Position numbers and translations under genes: made by a program. Positions 20,391 to 29,139 of a stretch of DNA of 39,838 nt are shown here, piece by piece. Below the pieces are notes generated by a model, which searched no databases, was not told where the DNA came from, and saw nothing but the letters and a program-made list of their open reading frames with translations. The DNA is from Ophiostoma sp. CBS 140.51 (lineage: Eukaryota; Ascomycota; Sordariomycetes; Ophiostomatales; Ophiostomataceae): contig JANSLP010000300.1 of assembly GCA_029298735.1 (NCBI GenBank), forward strand, positions 1 through 39,838, written 5' to 3'. Every line of letters begins with the position of its first letter. The first letter of the stretch is position 1.

Positions 20391-20757
20391 ACAAAGGGCC
20401 AACAAACAGAACAAGCTATCAAAAGCAACACCACCAACAGGTCTCTTTGTTTGGTGCTGCTTTGATTTTAACCATTTATAGAAGATATTCTTTGTGTCTA
20501 TTGTAATGTACTACACTGCTTTCGTCCTCTCATTTCAAACACAATCTTAAACTTCAACGAAGCACAACAGCCCTTACAACAAACAGCACAATCCATCAAA
20601 AGCAAAGCTACCAACAGACCCTGTTTAGCACTGCTTTGATTTCAGCCATTCAGAGAGGAGTTTCTTTGTATCTATTTCAATCACTATATCGCTTTCGTCC
20701 AAACGTTTCAAACACATAATCTATAACCTCAATGAAGCGCAACTGCCCTTTACTCCT
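20391..20757. repeat. Diverged tandem duplication (about 175-bp unit), each copy with a hairpin
   Basis: Copy 1 is about 20391-20563 and copy 2 about 20564-20757. Matching landmarks are the atcaaaagcaa arm (20418 and 20595), gctttcgtcc (20518 and 20691) and gaagc-caac-gccctt (about 20560 and 20735), all offset by 173-177. Each copy holds an inverted repeat (20418-20466; 20595-20640). The repeat lies between the J-protein gene start and the end of the metallo-hydrolase gene, both on the minus strand. Confidence 0.85.
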
Positions 20758-20762
20758 CATCT

Positions 20763-21938
20763 CTATTTCAGGTGCTCAACATCCTTCAGGAACGTCCACT
20801 CCGTCTGCGCAACCAGCCCCCGCTCCACAAAGTCGTTGATTGTCCCCTGCGGGAAGAACCCGCGACGGTCCTCGGCCTCGAGAGCGGCAAAGACGTGCAT
20901 GTCGTGGGCGGCAATGATAAACACATTGGGGTCGGCATCAATGGCCTGCATCTTGACCAAAGTGGCCGTGGCTTCGCCCGCGTTCAAATGCATAGCGCCG
21001 GCAGGGGCAAACAGGGGCTTGTCGGGGGCACTTCCTTCAATCTGACTCAACAGCTTGCTGTCGACATACTCCTTTGGCAACGGCCGGTACGGATTGGGCC
21101 GCAGCTCGCCCATGTGGTGAAAGGCATCGCCGGCCATGAGGACAAAACGGCCGCCATCTTCGCTGCTCACACGGGCCAGGCCGCAAAGATGACCCGGGGC
21201 ATGGCCGGGCGTGTCCAGGAGATAAAATGAGCCATCGCCAAAGTAGTCGAGCGCCCCAAACCCGCCAATCGTCACAGTAAACTCCTCCTGTTTGATCTGC
21301 CGCAGCTCGCGGCCCTTGTAGTCCGTCTCCACCAACAGCGACTCGGGGTCTTCTGGGTAGCCGGGCAGTAGGCGGGGTGGTGGTGCATCGCCCTCGCCCT
21401 CGCCCTCGCCCTCTACCTTCTCAGCATGTGTGTGGACATGTGGGCCCAGACCATGGTTGCACGGCGCATAGTTGGGCCCCACCACCAGCGCCGTCCCAGG
21501 CCCAAAGAGGGCCGGGTTTCCCGTGTGGTCAATGTGCGCGTGGCTCCAGACAATGGCCTCGACCGAGTCTGGGTCGACGCCGCCATCCTTGAGAACCGTA
21601 TGGACATCTTTGGCGGCAAACAGGGCGGCAGCAGGCTCGCCTGCGCTGCTTTTCAGGGTCATCAGATGCTCCAAGCCATTCAGGGCGGCCGGACTGAAGC
21701 CGGTGGCCCAGTCTGTGCGTGTTCCGAGGTCGAACAGCACTTTCCGAGTCTTGCCGTCGACCGTGTGCTCAATGAGGAACGAAAAGGAGTTGCCATTCTT
21801 CAGCAACTCGAACCCAGGGACAGAGGGTCCAAAAAGGAAGGCATTTGGCACGGTAATGTCAGATGTCGAGTCAACAACGTAGACGCGGACCGTGTTGGTT
21901 GAGGCGGGAAAGTTGATAACGGGGGCGGGAAGAGCCAT
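20763..21938 (-). CDS. Metallo-beta-lactamase-fold hydrolase, lactonase-like
   Basis: Encodes 391 residues in one exon; start at ATG 21938 (MALPAPVINF). The metal-binding signature is complete: HAHIDH at about residue 135 (His-x-His-x-Asp-His), the His in DTPGHAPGHLCG (about 245), and the Asp/His in MAGDAFHHMG (about 270). Together with the early LFDLGTRTD this points to the subgroup that includes AHL-lactonase-like and related fungal hydrolases, so it likely cleaves an ester or lactone using two metal ions. There is no signal peptide, so it is probably cytosolic. A short in-frame Gly-Glu repeat (about residues 176-184) is encoded by a hexamer repeat. Substrate unknown; the neighbours do not suggest a biosynthetic cluster. 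Confidence 0.88.
   Translation of the reverse strand: MALPAPVINFPASTNTVRVYVVDSTSDITVPNAFLFGPSVPGFELLKNGNSFSFLIEHTVDGKTRKVLFDLGTRTDWATGFSPAALNGLEHLMTLKSSAGEPAAALFAAKDVHTVLKDGGVDPDSVEAIVWSHAHIDHTGNPALFGPGTALVVGPNYAPCNHGLGPHVHTHAEKVEGEGEGEGDAPPPRLLPGYPEDPESLLVETDYKGRELRQIKQEEFTVTIGGFGALDYFGDGSFYLLDTPGHAPGHLCGLARVSSEDGGRFVLMAGDAFHHMGELRPNPYRPLPKEYVDSKLLSQIEGSAPDKPLFAPAGAMHLNAGEATATLVKMQAIDADPNVFIIAAHDMHVFAALEAEDRRGFFPQGTINDFVERGLVAQTEWTFLKDVEHLK
21388..21412. repeat. In-frame CCCTCG hexamer repeat in the metallo-hydrolase gene
   Basis: Four tandem copies of CCCTCG on the plus strand. In the minus-strand gene they encode alternating Gly-Glu in a surface loop before PPPRLLPGYPED. Length changes here would keep the frame. 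Confidence 0.85.
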
Positions 21939-23088
21939 GGTGGTGAAGTGGTGACGAGATTGTGTATTGACGATGTTGTTAATGATGGTGATATTGTTGT
22001 TGTTGTTTTGTCCTCGATGATATGATATCGACGTCTTGCAGACGTCCCTCTTTATGTAACATGTCCATGGACACCACCAGTAACTCGCCGACGTTTGTCA
22101 TACGTCGAACAAGCTATCATCAATGCTCCATTAGTCACAATTGGATTTGAATAGAGGATGACTGTTCCACGATGTCGCCGGAGAGTTTTCTTGGTCGATC
22201 GATCCTGCGATCTAAACCAACTAGAGTCAAGGCGAGGTTTCAAAAGTGACTGGGACGGTGACGACATTAACGGATATAACCGTTTTGATGTGTAGTGGGA
22301 TCTGGAATTGACATGAGTTACCTGAATGAGACTCAAAGTATGGGGAAATGGGAATAAAGAAAGCCCATGATAAGATATGCGGTGAAAGTATTGGATATGA
22401 AAGTCGAGAAGCCCGGTTTCACGGCGGAAGCACTGGTGAAAAACACACAAAGAAATTTGAAGAATCGCAATTTGAATTAGATTGCACTATCAAGCCATCG
22501 TGAATTGCATACACATGTGCACACATCAACAATAGAGTATGTAGATGAAATGAAGATAAATGAAAGCACGAGAACTCCAAACATTGGGGCTTACTTTGAC
22601 AAGAAAACGACAAGATATGCCATGTCCCGTTTAACAAAGACAAGTATGTCAAGACAAACCGCGGCCCGAAGTATCACATCAACAAACATCAAACAACAAC
22701 GTCAAACGACTTCCACCCAACCGGCCACCACAACAACCATCAAAACCATGAAAATACCAGAAATCTCAATCCAGACAAGAAACTCGCGTTTTTCTCGGTC
22801 GGTTCTCGTCTTTTTCCTTGTGCACCGGAATTTTCAAGTCTCTTTTATACTTTCCATTCCCGCCTCTTTTCCCTTTTGTTTCGCGAGAAAAGTCCCCAGT
22901 GCTCGCTCAATAGAGTTTGGTAAGCTGCCCTAAATTAGTCAAAAAAGTCTCCGCACGTTCAATGTGCTGACCAAATGGATGAAAAGTCGCCGAGGAGACA
23001 TTTGCTTGATGACAACAGGCGACAAGAGACGACAGCACAACTCACTCAAAGCGATTGATCGCCGACAACCCGATGTTGTGAGCACTTC
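21939..23088. other. Intergenic region, no gene seen
   Basis: About 1.15 kb. It holds the promoter side of the minus-strand metallo-hydrolase gene (with gttgttgttgtt near 21990) and the 3' side of the 971-residue gene. The middle (22300-22760) is A-rich on the plus strand with many aca/aac triplets. No open frame has a recognisable product. Confidence 0.55.
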
Positions 23089-26004
23089 CTACTCGCCGTT
23101 GTCAGTCTCGTCGCTGGCAGACGCAGACTCGTCGGACGAGTCGACCTCATTCTCCACGACGCGCAGGCCCATCTCCTCAATCATGCCCAAGAAGACGCGG
23201 TTCAACAGGTTTTGGACCTCGGTGGCCGTGCGCTGGTCCTCGCCAGGCGGCACAACTGCATCGTCCTTGTCGAAAAGAGACAGACGGACATTGAAGAGTA
23301 GGGTGTGGTTGGTGCGCATCTGATCCTCCATCTGCTGGCTCATCACGGTAAAAGGGTACAGAGCAGACTCTGGGAACTGACGCGTCTCGTACAAGAACTG
23401 CTCGCAGTCCTCGACAGCCGACTCGAGCGAGCCGGTGCAGTCGCTGTGCATCCGAGCATCCCAGGGCATGTCGAGTACCTCCCAGAGATGAGCGATGGCG
23501 TGCTCATGCACCTTGCGAATGGTTTCCCCAATGTAACCGATCAGTGAGTAAGGGGTGCCGAGCCACTTGTTGACCTCGGTGTTGAGCACAAAGTGAGGCG
23601 GGTTGGCATTGGGATGCGCGTTGCCCACAGAGTCCGCAAAGGGGATGGGGACGAAGCCAGGGGTCGTGAGCGTGTGCATCTGCTGGATGAGGGCGTTCAA
23701 GTGGGCGTAGTCACATTTCACCTTGTCAACGTCGGACGCCGTGCTGGACTTGCACTTGAATTGCGGGATGGTGCAATTGGCGGTGCGCTTCATCTTAATG
23801 TTGCTCTTGGGGCAAGTGGCAATGCCGTGAGGGCTGCTCTGGACGTGGTGCCAGAGCTGAGCAAATGACGCATTGGCAATCCTATACAGCTGGTAGAGGA
23901 AGCCGCGGCGAGTTGTGGCAATGAAGTCGGCCATCAGGTGCGTCGGTGGCACAGTGAGCGAATTCGTGCCATCCTCTGCATTACCTGGGCCATGCGCGGC
24001 ATTCATGAGCGTCAGGTGTACGTGGTAAAGACGGATCTTCTTGTCGTTGCCATTGATATCATCGTCGTTGTTGTCGGCGACGGTAACATACGTCTGCCAG
24101 GCGACGTGGCGCAGAGTCAGTTCAAACGCGTGCCGTTCACGAGTGAACCAATATATCAGCATTTTGGAAAGCGAAGCCTCATGCAAGAACATATGCGTGA
24201 GAAGCGTCTCGCGGTAGAGGATACGCAGGTGCTGGCCCATTTGATTGAAATGCACGAGGTGTCTATGCATATGATACGCGAATGGCCCAACGTGATACAG
24301 GGAAGTGCGCTCGGTGATGCCGAACGTAGCAACCCGATTGTCTGTCACAAAGCGCATTGGAATGCCGATCTGAGTGCGCACCGTGAGATCCAAAAGTGCA
24401 GCCGTTCCGGAGATGGTGAGTGGAAAGGGCAGCTCACCGATCTGATCGATGCTTCCACGGGCTGCGGTCAACGTCGTCAGGAACGCGATGATTGCATCCC
24501 ATGGCGAGACACCCTGCTCGAGCCAAGGGGCAATGTCGATCGTGATCGTGCCAAGGAGCTGTTTGAATTCATGGGTGTCACAGAATCCAAAGCCGTTGTC
24601 CGCACCCTGGTTACAGCAAAAGATGCGGTCGTTACGTTTGCGCTGGCAAAAGGAGTCCACCACCGGGAAGGGGAAGCCCGAGTAGCTGCGCTCGCCGTAG
24701 AGGATCGAATGCGTGATCCGCTTAACAATGTCGTTGCTGACCGAGCTACCGAGCATCTGACGAATCTCGCGGCGCACCATTGTCTGAGCGGCCGGGCCGT
24801 ACTGGGCAAAGTCGTGCATAACACTCGTGTGCGGGCCCGTGTCCTGGGGCTGCAGCGGTATCACTTGCGCACGCCACTGCTTGAGCACGCCCATCCACAC
24901 CAGCGAGGTCGTCGAAAACATGTGGGCGTCAACAAGAAACCGGGCCAGCTCGTTGTCCATGGAGCCGTTGACGAGGATTATGAGCAGGTTGCCGTCCGCG
25001 TCAATCTCCAAGCCCGTCGGGAGGTCGAAGGAGGTGCTGCCGTGAATGTTGTCGTTGACGTTCTGAGACGAAGAAGACGGGCCGGCATACTCAAACTGAG
25101 CAGTTTGAGCACACGGCATGGCGGTCATGGCCGTAGAGTACTTCACACGACGCACAGGGCCATGACGAAGACGAGGAAGGCCGCCCTGCTGCCGGTGCTG
25201 GTGCTGAACATGAGGGCGAGGGCGAGGGCGAGGGCGGGGGCGGGGGCAAGGAGCAGCCGGTCCGAAAACGTTTTCCTGTGCTATTCCGTTGCTAATCACG
25301 TACGGGATCGATATGGGACTCGGACTGGGAGGCGTCCTTTGACCAGGGTGCCAAATATCGTCGACAGCAGTGGAAGAGGAGCCACCGCCAAAGTCACTGT
25401 CCACCTGCTGGAGAGGAGTAACAGGAGGGCAATTTTCTTTGCCCTTGCCCTTGGCGGCATTCGACTTGGAAGACTGACCGTTGGCAGACGTCTTGTAGGC
25501 GAGCTGCTTGCCCTTCGCCTTGTCGGACTTGGAAGGAGGGATGTCGTCGTCATCGTCGTCATCGTCGTCAGAGGACGATGGATCGGTAGCCAATTCGTCA
25601 GACGAGTCGCCGCAAGTGGCCTTGCCCTTGCCCTTGTTCTTCTTTTCCACGCCATCAACGCTGGAGGGCTCGGTAAGCTCCAAGTCTGACACATCTTTAT
25701 TTAGGTCATTTCCGCGAGGGAAACGAGCCAACTGTGCGTCCGACATCTGGACAGGAGATGCATAAATGGGGCCGCCGAGGATAGACACAAAGGGCGGAGA
25801 AAAAGGCCCCTCACCACCATTGTCACCGCTGCCCTGGGCCTGCTGGGGCAAAGAGACAACCGGGTTGACCAATGTCTCTTGATGGTCAGACGCAACGCTG
25901 TTGGTCTGCATCTCGGCAGGGGCAGAGGCTGCCCGGTCGGCGTTGGCGTTCTTGTTCTTGCCCTTCTTGTGAGAGCGTCCTCCGCGCTTGCCACGGTGCG
26001 CCAT
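23089..26004 (-). CDS. Large orphan protein with BTB/POZ-like segment and Cys/His cluster
   Basis: Encodes 971 residues in a single exon. Residues 1-310 are low complexity: a basic start (HRGKRGGRSHKKGKNKN), an Asp run with neighbouring Ser, Lys/Gly repeats and an Arg-Pro repeat (PRPRPRPRPRP). At about 325-375 the sequence GLEIDADGNLLIILV followed by RFLVDAHMFSTTSLVWMGVL resembles the first strands and helices of fungal BTB/POZ domains (DxxGD-L-L-V...F-V-S-L-SPV-F pattern). At about 452-485 a compact cluster has Cys spacing C-x7-CC-x9-C-x2-H, possibly metal binding. The C-terminal third is mixed helical and ends in an acidic Ser/Asp/Glu tail. The frame is long and GC3-rich, so it is surely coding. 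The family is not recognised; a BTB-linked nuclear or ubiquitin-adaptor role is only a guess. Confidence 0.85.
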   Translation of the reverse strand: MAHRGKRGGRSHKKGKNKNANADRAASAPAEMQTNSVASDHQETLVNPVVSLPQQAQGSGDNGGEGPFSPPFVSILGGPIYASPVQMSDAQLARFPRGNDLNKDVSDLELTEPSSVDGVEKKNKGKGKATCGDSSDELATDPSSSDDDDDDDDDIPPSKSDKAKGKQLAYKTSANGQSSKSNAAKGKGKENCPPVTPLQQVDSDFGGGSSSTAVDDIWHPGQRTPPSPSPISIPYVISNGIAQENVFGPAAPCPRPRPRPRPRPHVQHQHRQQGGLPRLRHGPVRRVKYSTAMTAMPCAQTAQFEYAGPSSSSQNVNDNIHGSTSFDLPTGLEIDADGNLLIILVNGSMDNELARFLVDAHMFSTTSLVWMGVLKQWRAQVIPLQPQDTGPHTSVMHDFAQYGPAAQTMVRREIRQMLGSSVSNDIVKRITHSILYGERSYSGFPFPVVDSFCQRKRNDRIFCCNQGADNGFGFCDTHEFKQLLGTITIDIAPWLEQGVSPWDAIIAFLTTLTAARGSIDQIGELPFPLTISGTAALLDLTVRTQIGIPMRFVTDNRVATFGITERTSLYHVGPFAYHMHRHLVHFNQMGQHLRILYRETLLTHMFLHEASLSKMLIYWFTRERHAFELTLRHVAWQTYVTVADNNDDDINGNDKKIRLYHVHLTLMNAAHGPGNAEDGTNSLTVPPTHLMADFIATTRRGFLYQLYRIANASFAQLWHHVQSSPHGIATCPKSNIKMKRTANCTIPQFKCKSSTASDVDKVKCDYAHLNALIQQMHTLTTPGFVPIPFADSVGNAHPNANPPHFVLNTEVNKWLGTPYSLIGYIGETIRKVHEHAIAHLWEVLDMPWDARMHSDCTGSLESAVEDCEQFLYETRQFPESALYPFTVMSQQMEDQMRTNHTLLFNVRLSLFDKDDAVVPPGEDQRTATEVQNLLNRVFLGMIEEMGLRVVENEVDSSDESASASDETDNGE
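25212..25246. repeat. In-frame GAGGGC hexamer repeat in the orphan gene
   Basis: GAGGGC units grading into GGGGGC on the plus strand, encoding Arg-Pro repeats in the minus-strand 971-residue gene. Four or more G-runs occur close together on the plus (template) strand, so quadruplex formation is conceivable. Confidence 0.8.
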
Positions 26005-26510
26005 TGTGTAGAGAGAGTGTGTGTAGAGTGCTTAAAAGGCGACTATACAGGCAAGGCTTGAGGTTGTGAAGACAACGGCGTGTCAAGAGGCTTGAGAGAG
26101 GAGCAGATGTAGCAGCAGGAGGTCGTGCGTGTGTTTGCGTAAAAAAGCTGATATAAGTTAGTATATTGCTTCATCGATGTGTATTTACATCTCAATCAAG
26201 ACAAGGGACATATCAGAAAAGAAACTACAAAAGGCGACGCGTCCGGCCATAGCGAACGAGTTCAAAGTGCAGCAAACTTGAAGGGGAAAAAAAAAAAGAA
26301 GGAGGAGGTTGTTAGACGCAGACGGTGTGATAGACAGTGAAGAGCAAGCCGTGAAAAGACGTAGAGCACAAGTGCACAAGTCTCGTTACTAGAAAGAACA
26401 CACAAAAATTAGCAAATTGTTTTTATTCCGTGAAAGGTAAATTTTGTGAAACTGTGAAAAACATCGCAACTATTTCATCTCGTGCTCATCTCGAGCTCAT
26501 CCCCGGATCA
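26005..26510. other. Region between two minus-strand genes, no gene seen
   Basis: Holds the upstream region of the 971-residue gene and the 3' region of the small membrane protein gene. An A12-type run at about 26287 is the only notable simple sequence. Confidence 0.5.
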
Positions 26511-26765
26511 TCACCCCCTATTTAAAAACATAAGACCGCCGAACAGGAAATGGAGAGCAGCCCGAACAGCTGACCAGGGAACAAAGAGGTAGACAAAAAC
26601 GGTAGTGTACAGAAAGATAAAGGCCACCTGGATAACGACGACGTAGGGCTCGACAAACACGACCATCTGTCCTGCCACATAGATGTACGCCAAAAACGTC
26701 ATGCAATGGACCGTCACCAAAAAGCAAAGCATGGCCACAATGGCCGTCATGATCGGATCATACAT
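26511..26765 (-). CDS. Small 84-residue integral membrane protein
   Basis: Starts MYDPIMTAIVAMLCFLVTVH and ends HFLFGGLMFLNRG. It has two or three hydrophobic helices (about residues 5-30, 36-60 and 62-78) and very few charges. Third codon positions are mostly C or G (for example GTC GTG TTT GTC GAG CCC TAC GTC GTC), unlike the AT-rich surroundings, which supports real coding. The leader is long and appears to contain four introns between 27329 and 26840. The same open frame also extends upstream of this ATG into intron D, so an earlier start cannot be excluded. Function unknown; it could be a small subunit of a membrane complex. Confidence 0.6.
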   Translation of the reverse strand: MYDPIMTAIVAMLCFLVTVHCMTFLAYIYVAGQMVVFVEPYVVVIQVAFIFLYTTVFVYLFVPWSAVRAALHFLFGGLMFLNRG

Positions 26766-27453
26766 ACCGGGCAGATGAAAAAGAGATGAAAAGGATAGAA
26801 AACAAAACAAAGTAAAAGAAATGGAAGAAAACGTCCGTTCTGTGTGCAAATATGAGATTAGTTGATATTTATCTAATTGAGAGGATGACCATTCATCGCA
26901 TAAATGGGACACTTACCAGACGACGCAGTGACTGGACAAAATAGTCGAAAAAGCAGGGGGGACTGAAGGTCAAGCTCCTATGAACACAGACATGGGATTA
27001 GTTGACGTTCATCTGAGGTGATGCTTTATGACATAGAAGTAATACATACCCGAAGCCCAAGTGAGGAGGTGAAACGGCCCGAGGGTGGATGTGAGTGATG
27101 AGCTGTTACAAAAGAGACATGGTATTAGTTGATGTTCCATCTGAAAGGGGTGGTGAATTGTGATGAATATGTAGATAGTTTGCTTACCTGCAGCTGAGAA
27201 TTGAGGTGAAAGAGTAGCAGACGTGCGAGTTCCGTCAGAAGTGAGCAGACTGCGGCCAAAGAAGACATGGGATTAGTTGATGTTTAGTTTGATGAAGACA
27301 ATCTATCATCGCATATAATGGATGCTTACCAGACTGCAGAGGAGGTTGGTGATGGCGAAAGGGGGAAAAGACGAAATAAATAAATAAATAAATAAGAGAA
27401 GAGGAGACGGAGAGAAGAAGGGGAGAGAAATTCTCTGACGGGTTTATTTCCAC
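26747..27453 (-). CDS. Possible spliced upstream frame over the four-intron leader
   Basis: If the four introns are removed, a frame from ATG 27453 (MEINPSENFSPLLLSVSSSL) stays open across all junctions (phases 1, 0, 2, 0). It ends at a TGA at 26749-26747 after about 130 codons, overlapping the start of the 84-residue protein. It is Leu/Phe/Ser-rich, as any pyrimidine-rich leader would be, so openness is weak evidence. It may be an upstream open frame that represses the main product, or mere chance. Confidence 0.25.
26840..27329 (-). other. Four related introns in the leader of the small membrane protein gene
   Basis: Minus-strand introns: A 27329-27250 (80 nt), B 27187-27103 (85 nt), C 27049-26978 (72 nt), D 26916-26840 (77 nt). 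Donors are gtaagc, gtaagc, gtatgt and gtaagt; acceptors are ccgcag, aacag, catag and cacag. All contain the same branch-site block, close to atcaactaatcccatgt, 15-20 nt from the acceptor. A and D also share atatgcgatga-like sequence after the donor, and B and C share cagatg before the block. Exons between them are 62, 53 and 61 nt and are not obviously alike. Confidence 0.7.
27374..27396. repeat. AAAT microsatellite
   Basis: Five to six tandem aaat units in the region transcribed toward the small membrane protein gene, upstream of intron A. Confidence 0.85.
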
Positions 27454-27779
27454 CTCAGACGTGGATTTGTTTTTCTATTTTTCTTTTTTCACGGAGGGGC
27501 ATAGAAGGCAGTAGAAAAATTGTGCGTCATAAGGCTATGATATAAGGAAAGAGCAAGGCCTCTACGTCTATTCATGAGGAAGGAGCGAAGGGCTTCACGC
27601 ACCCTCTTGCCACTTATATGCATAGGAAGACGCGTTGGACGATAACAAGAAGAATCAAAATGTAGGGCGGTGAGCCCTCCGGACGCGAAGAGACCTGCTT
27701 GGCAAAGAGACGCCTCTGTCCTCCTTCATGCGTTCAATGAGGCCATTATAAAAACGTCCCTTTGCTCGCGAGCCTTCTC

Positions 27780-28315
27780 TTCCGGTCTTACTGTGGTCAC
27801 GATGGTTAATGGCTCCGGAAGATGTCGGGGCTTCACCATCAAGACGCGTTGGGCCTCCTACAGAGTCATTAATGCACGGAGTGCACGAAGCCCTACAATG
27901 CGAGCAGCAGCGAGCATTCACGTACAGTTTACGTTTCTACTACAAGTGTGAAGCACAAAATGCCTATTGATACGCACAATAAACAAGAGGCTCGAGCTAC
28001 CTGAAGCCCCCTCGAGCGTGTCGACCCACTCGTTAAAAGAGGTAATGGAGACTATGAAGCTCCCAAAAAATCAAAGCAAGGACTGTAGTGATCCGGGAAA
28101 AGTAGACGTAGCTGCAGGAAGACGCAGGTACCGCAGACTTGGCCTTCCCACTTGAATTGCACGATCCAGAGCCTCACGATGTCGATGTGGTCATCGGAGA
28201 GGCCAAACATGTCACAAGATGTTTTGGGGAACCTGGATATCCAGTACTGCCATATGACTCTTTTCGGGCTCCTGAGGAAGTTCAGAATAAGTACTTGCGT
28301 CATATGCATACACAT
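27780..28315 (+). pseudogene. Coding-like debris, no intact gene
   Basis: Two plus-strand stretches read like old protein. The first is LPVLLWSRWLMAPEDVGASP continuing to AFTYSLRFYYKCEAQNAY and a stop near 27966. The second (about 28118-28315) includes DLAFPLELHDPEPHDVDVVI and then EPGYPVLPYDSFRAPEE. The final FRAPEE resembles the YRAPE segment of protein kinases, so this may be a worn kinase-family relic like the one at 29948-31016. Stops and frame changes separate the pieces and no start is evident. The assignment is tentative. Confidence 0.3.
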
Positions 28316-29129
28316 TAGAAGAAGAAAAAGTAAAAGTCGGGAAAGTGAGAAAGTGAGAAAAGGGGGAGTGAAGCGATGCAGAGTCTCGTGAGCGCTTGCC
28401 GCATTGGTTCCGGCAAGGATTCCCCAGATCCGTAGATTTTAGTCTAGCCCCTGCAAGAGTCGTTTCGTTGTTCTTCTGTGTCACACTAACTTTGTCCGGG
28501 CTATTGTTCTTTTTGGCGCACGAGACGCGATGGTGCCTGTCGTGGTCATTGTTTACTTGCGCTGTGTATATAGTCTTTTTGGCTGTATTCTGACTATTCT
28601 CACACCTGGCAGTTGCCAGGCAGCCATCCAAGAGGGGTCCAAAGAAGAAAAGTCAAAAGAAGGTGAGGAGAAACTGACAGGAGAGTGACGGCAGGGTCAA
28701 GAAAGGGTCAGGAAGGGTTCTGGAGGGGTTGTGTGTGGCCGAAAGGGGAGATAGTGGCGGGTCGGGTGCCTCACGGGGCCACACACACCAAAAAAAAAAA
28801 AAGGGATGAGCACAGAGAACAGCATCAGAACAGAGGCCCCGCATGAACAACAGTGATGATATGTGGAATGGAATATTCAGATCCTTAAAAAACAAAAGAA
28901 GCAAAGAAAGAGAAAGAGAGGAACAAAAGAGACGCAAAAATTCATGGATGCAATAAGGCTGCGAGACGCGAGGCTCGCAAGCAGGCACTTAATTTTTTAG
29001 TGTGATTTCGACAATTTTTGCGACGCATATTGCACTGTATTGTCGCCAACAAGTCAGCCATTTGTGTAGAAAGATTCTTTTCGGTCAAAAGAAGGAGAAA
29101 TACACAAATGAAGAAAACACGCGTTACAG
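28316..29129. other. Simple-sequence-rich region, no gene seen
   Basis: Purine-rich tracts (28316-28370, 28640-28700, 28880-28935) and an A15-type run at about 28789-28803. No supported gene. Confidence 0.5.
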
Positions 29130-29139
29130 TCAAAATATA

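Noticed and set aside
20391..20757. CRISPR-like or terminal-inverted-repeat interpretation of the two hairpin repeats
   Set aside because: There are only two diverged copies of a 175-bp unit, with no short identical repeats, no spacers and no transposase. The context is a eukaryotic nuclear genome.
20763..21938. Metallo-hydrolase plus MFS gene as part of a secondary-metabolite cluster
   Set aside because: No polyketide, peptide or terpene synthase, no tailoring oxidases and no pathway regulator are present within the window.
23938..25689. A 583-codon open frame on the plus strand
   Set aside because: It is the exact antisense of the 971-residue gene. Long antisense frames arise from GC-rich third positions, and its sequence has no motif. 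The minus-strand frame has a complete ATG-to-stop reading with domain-like content.
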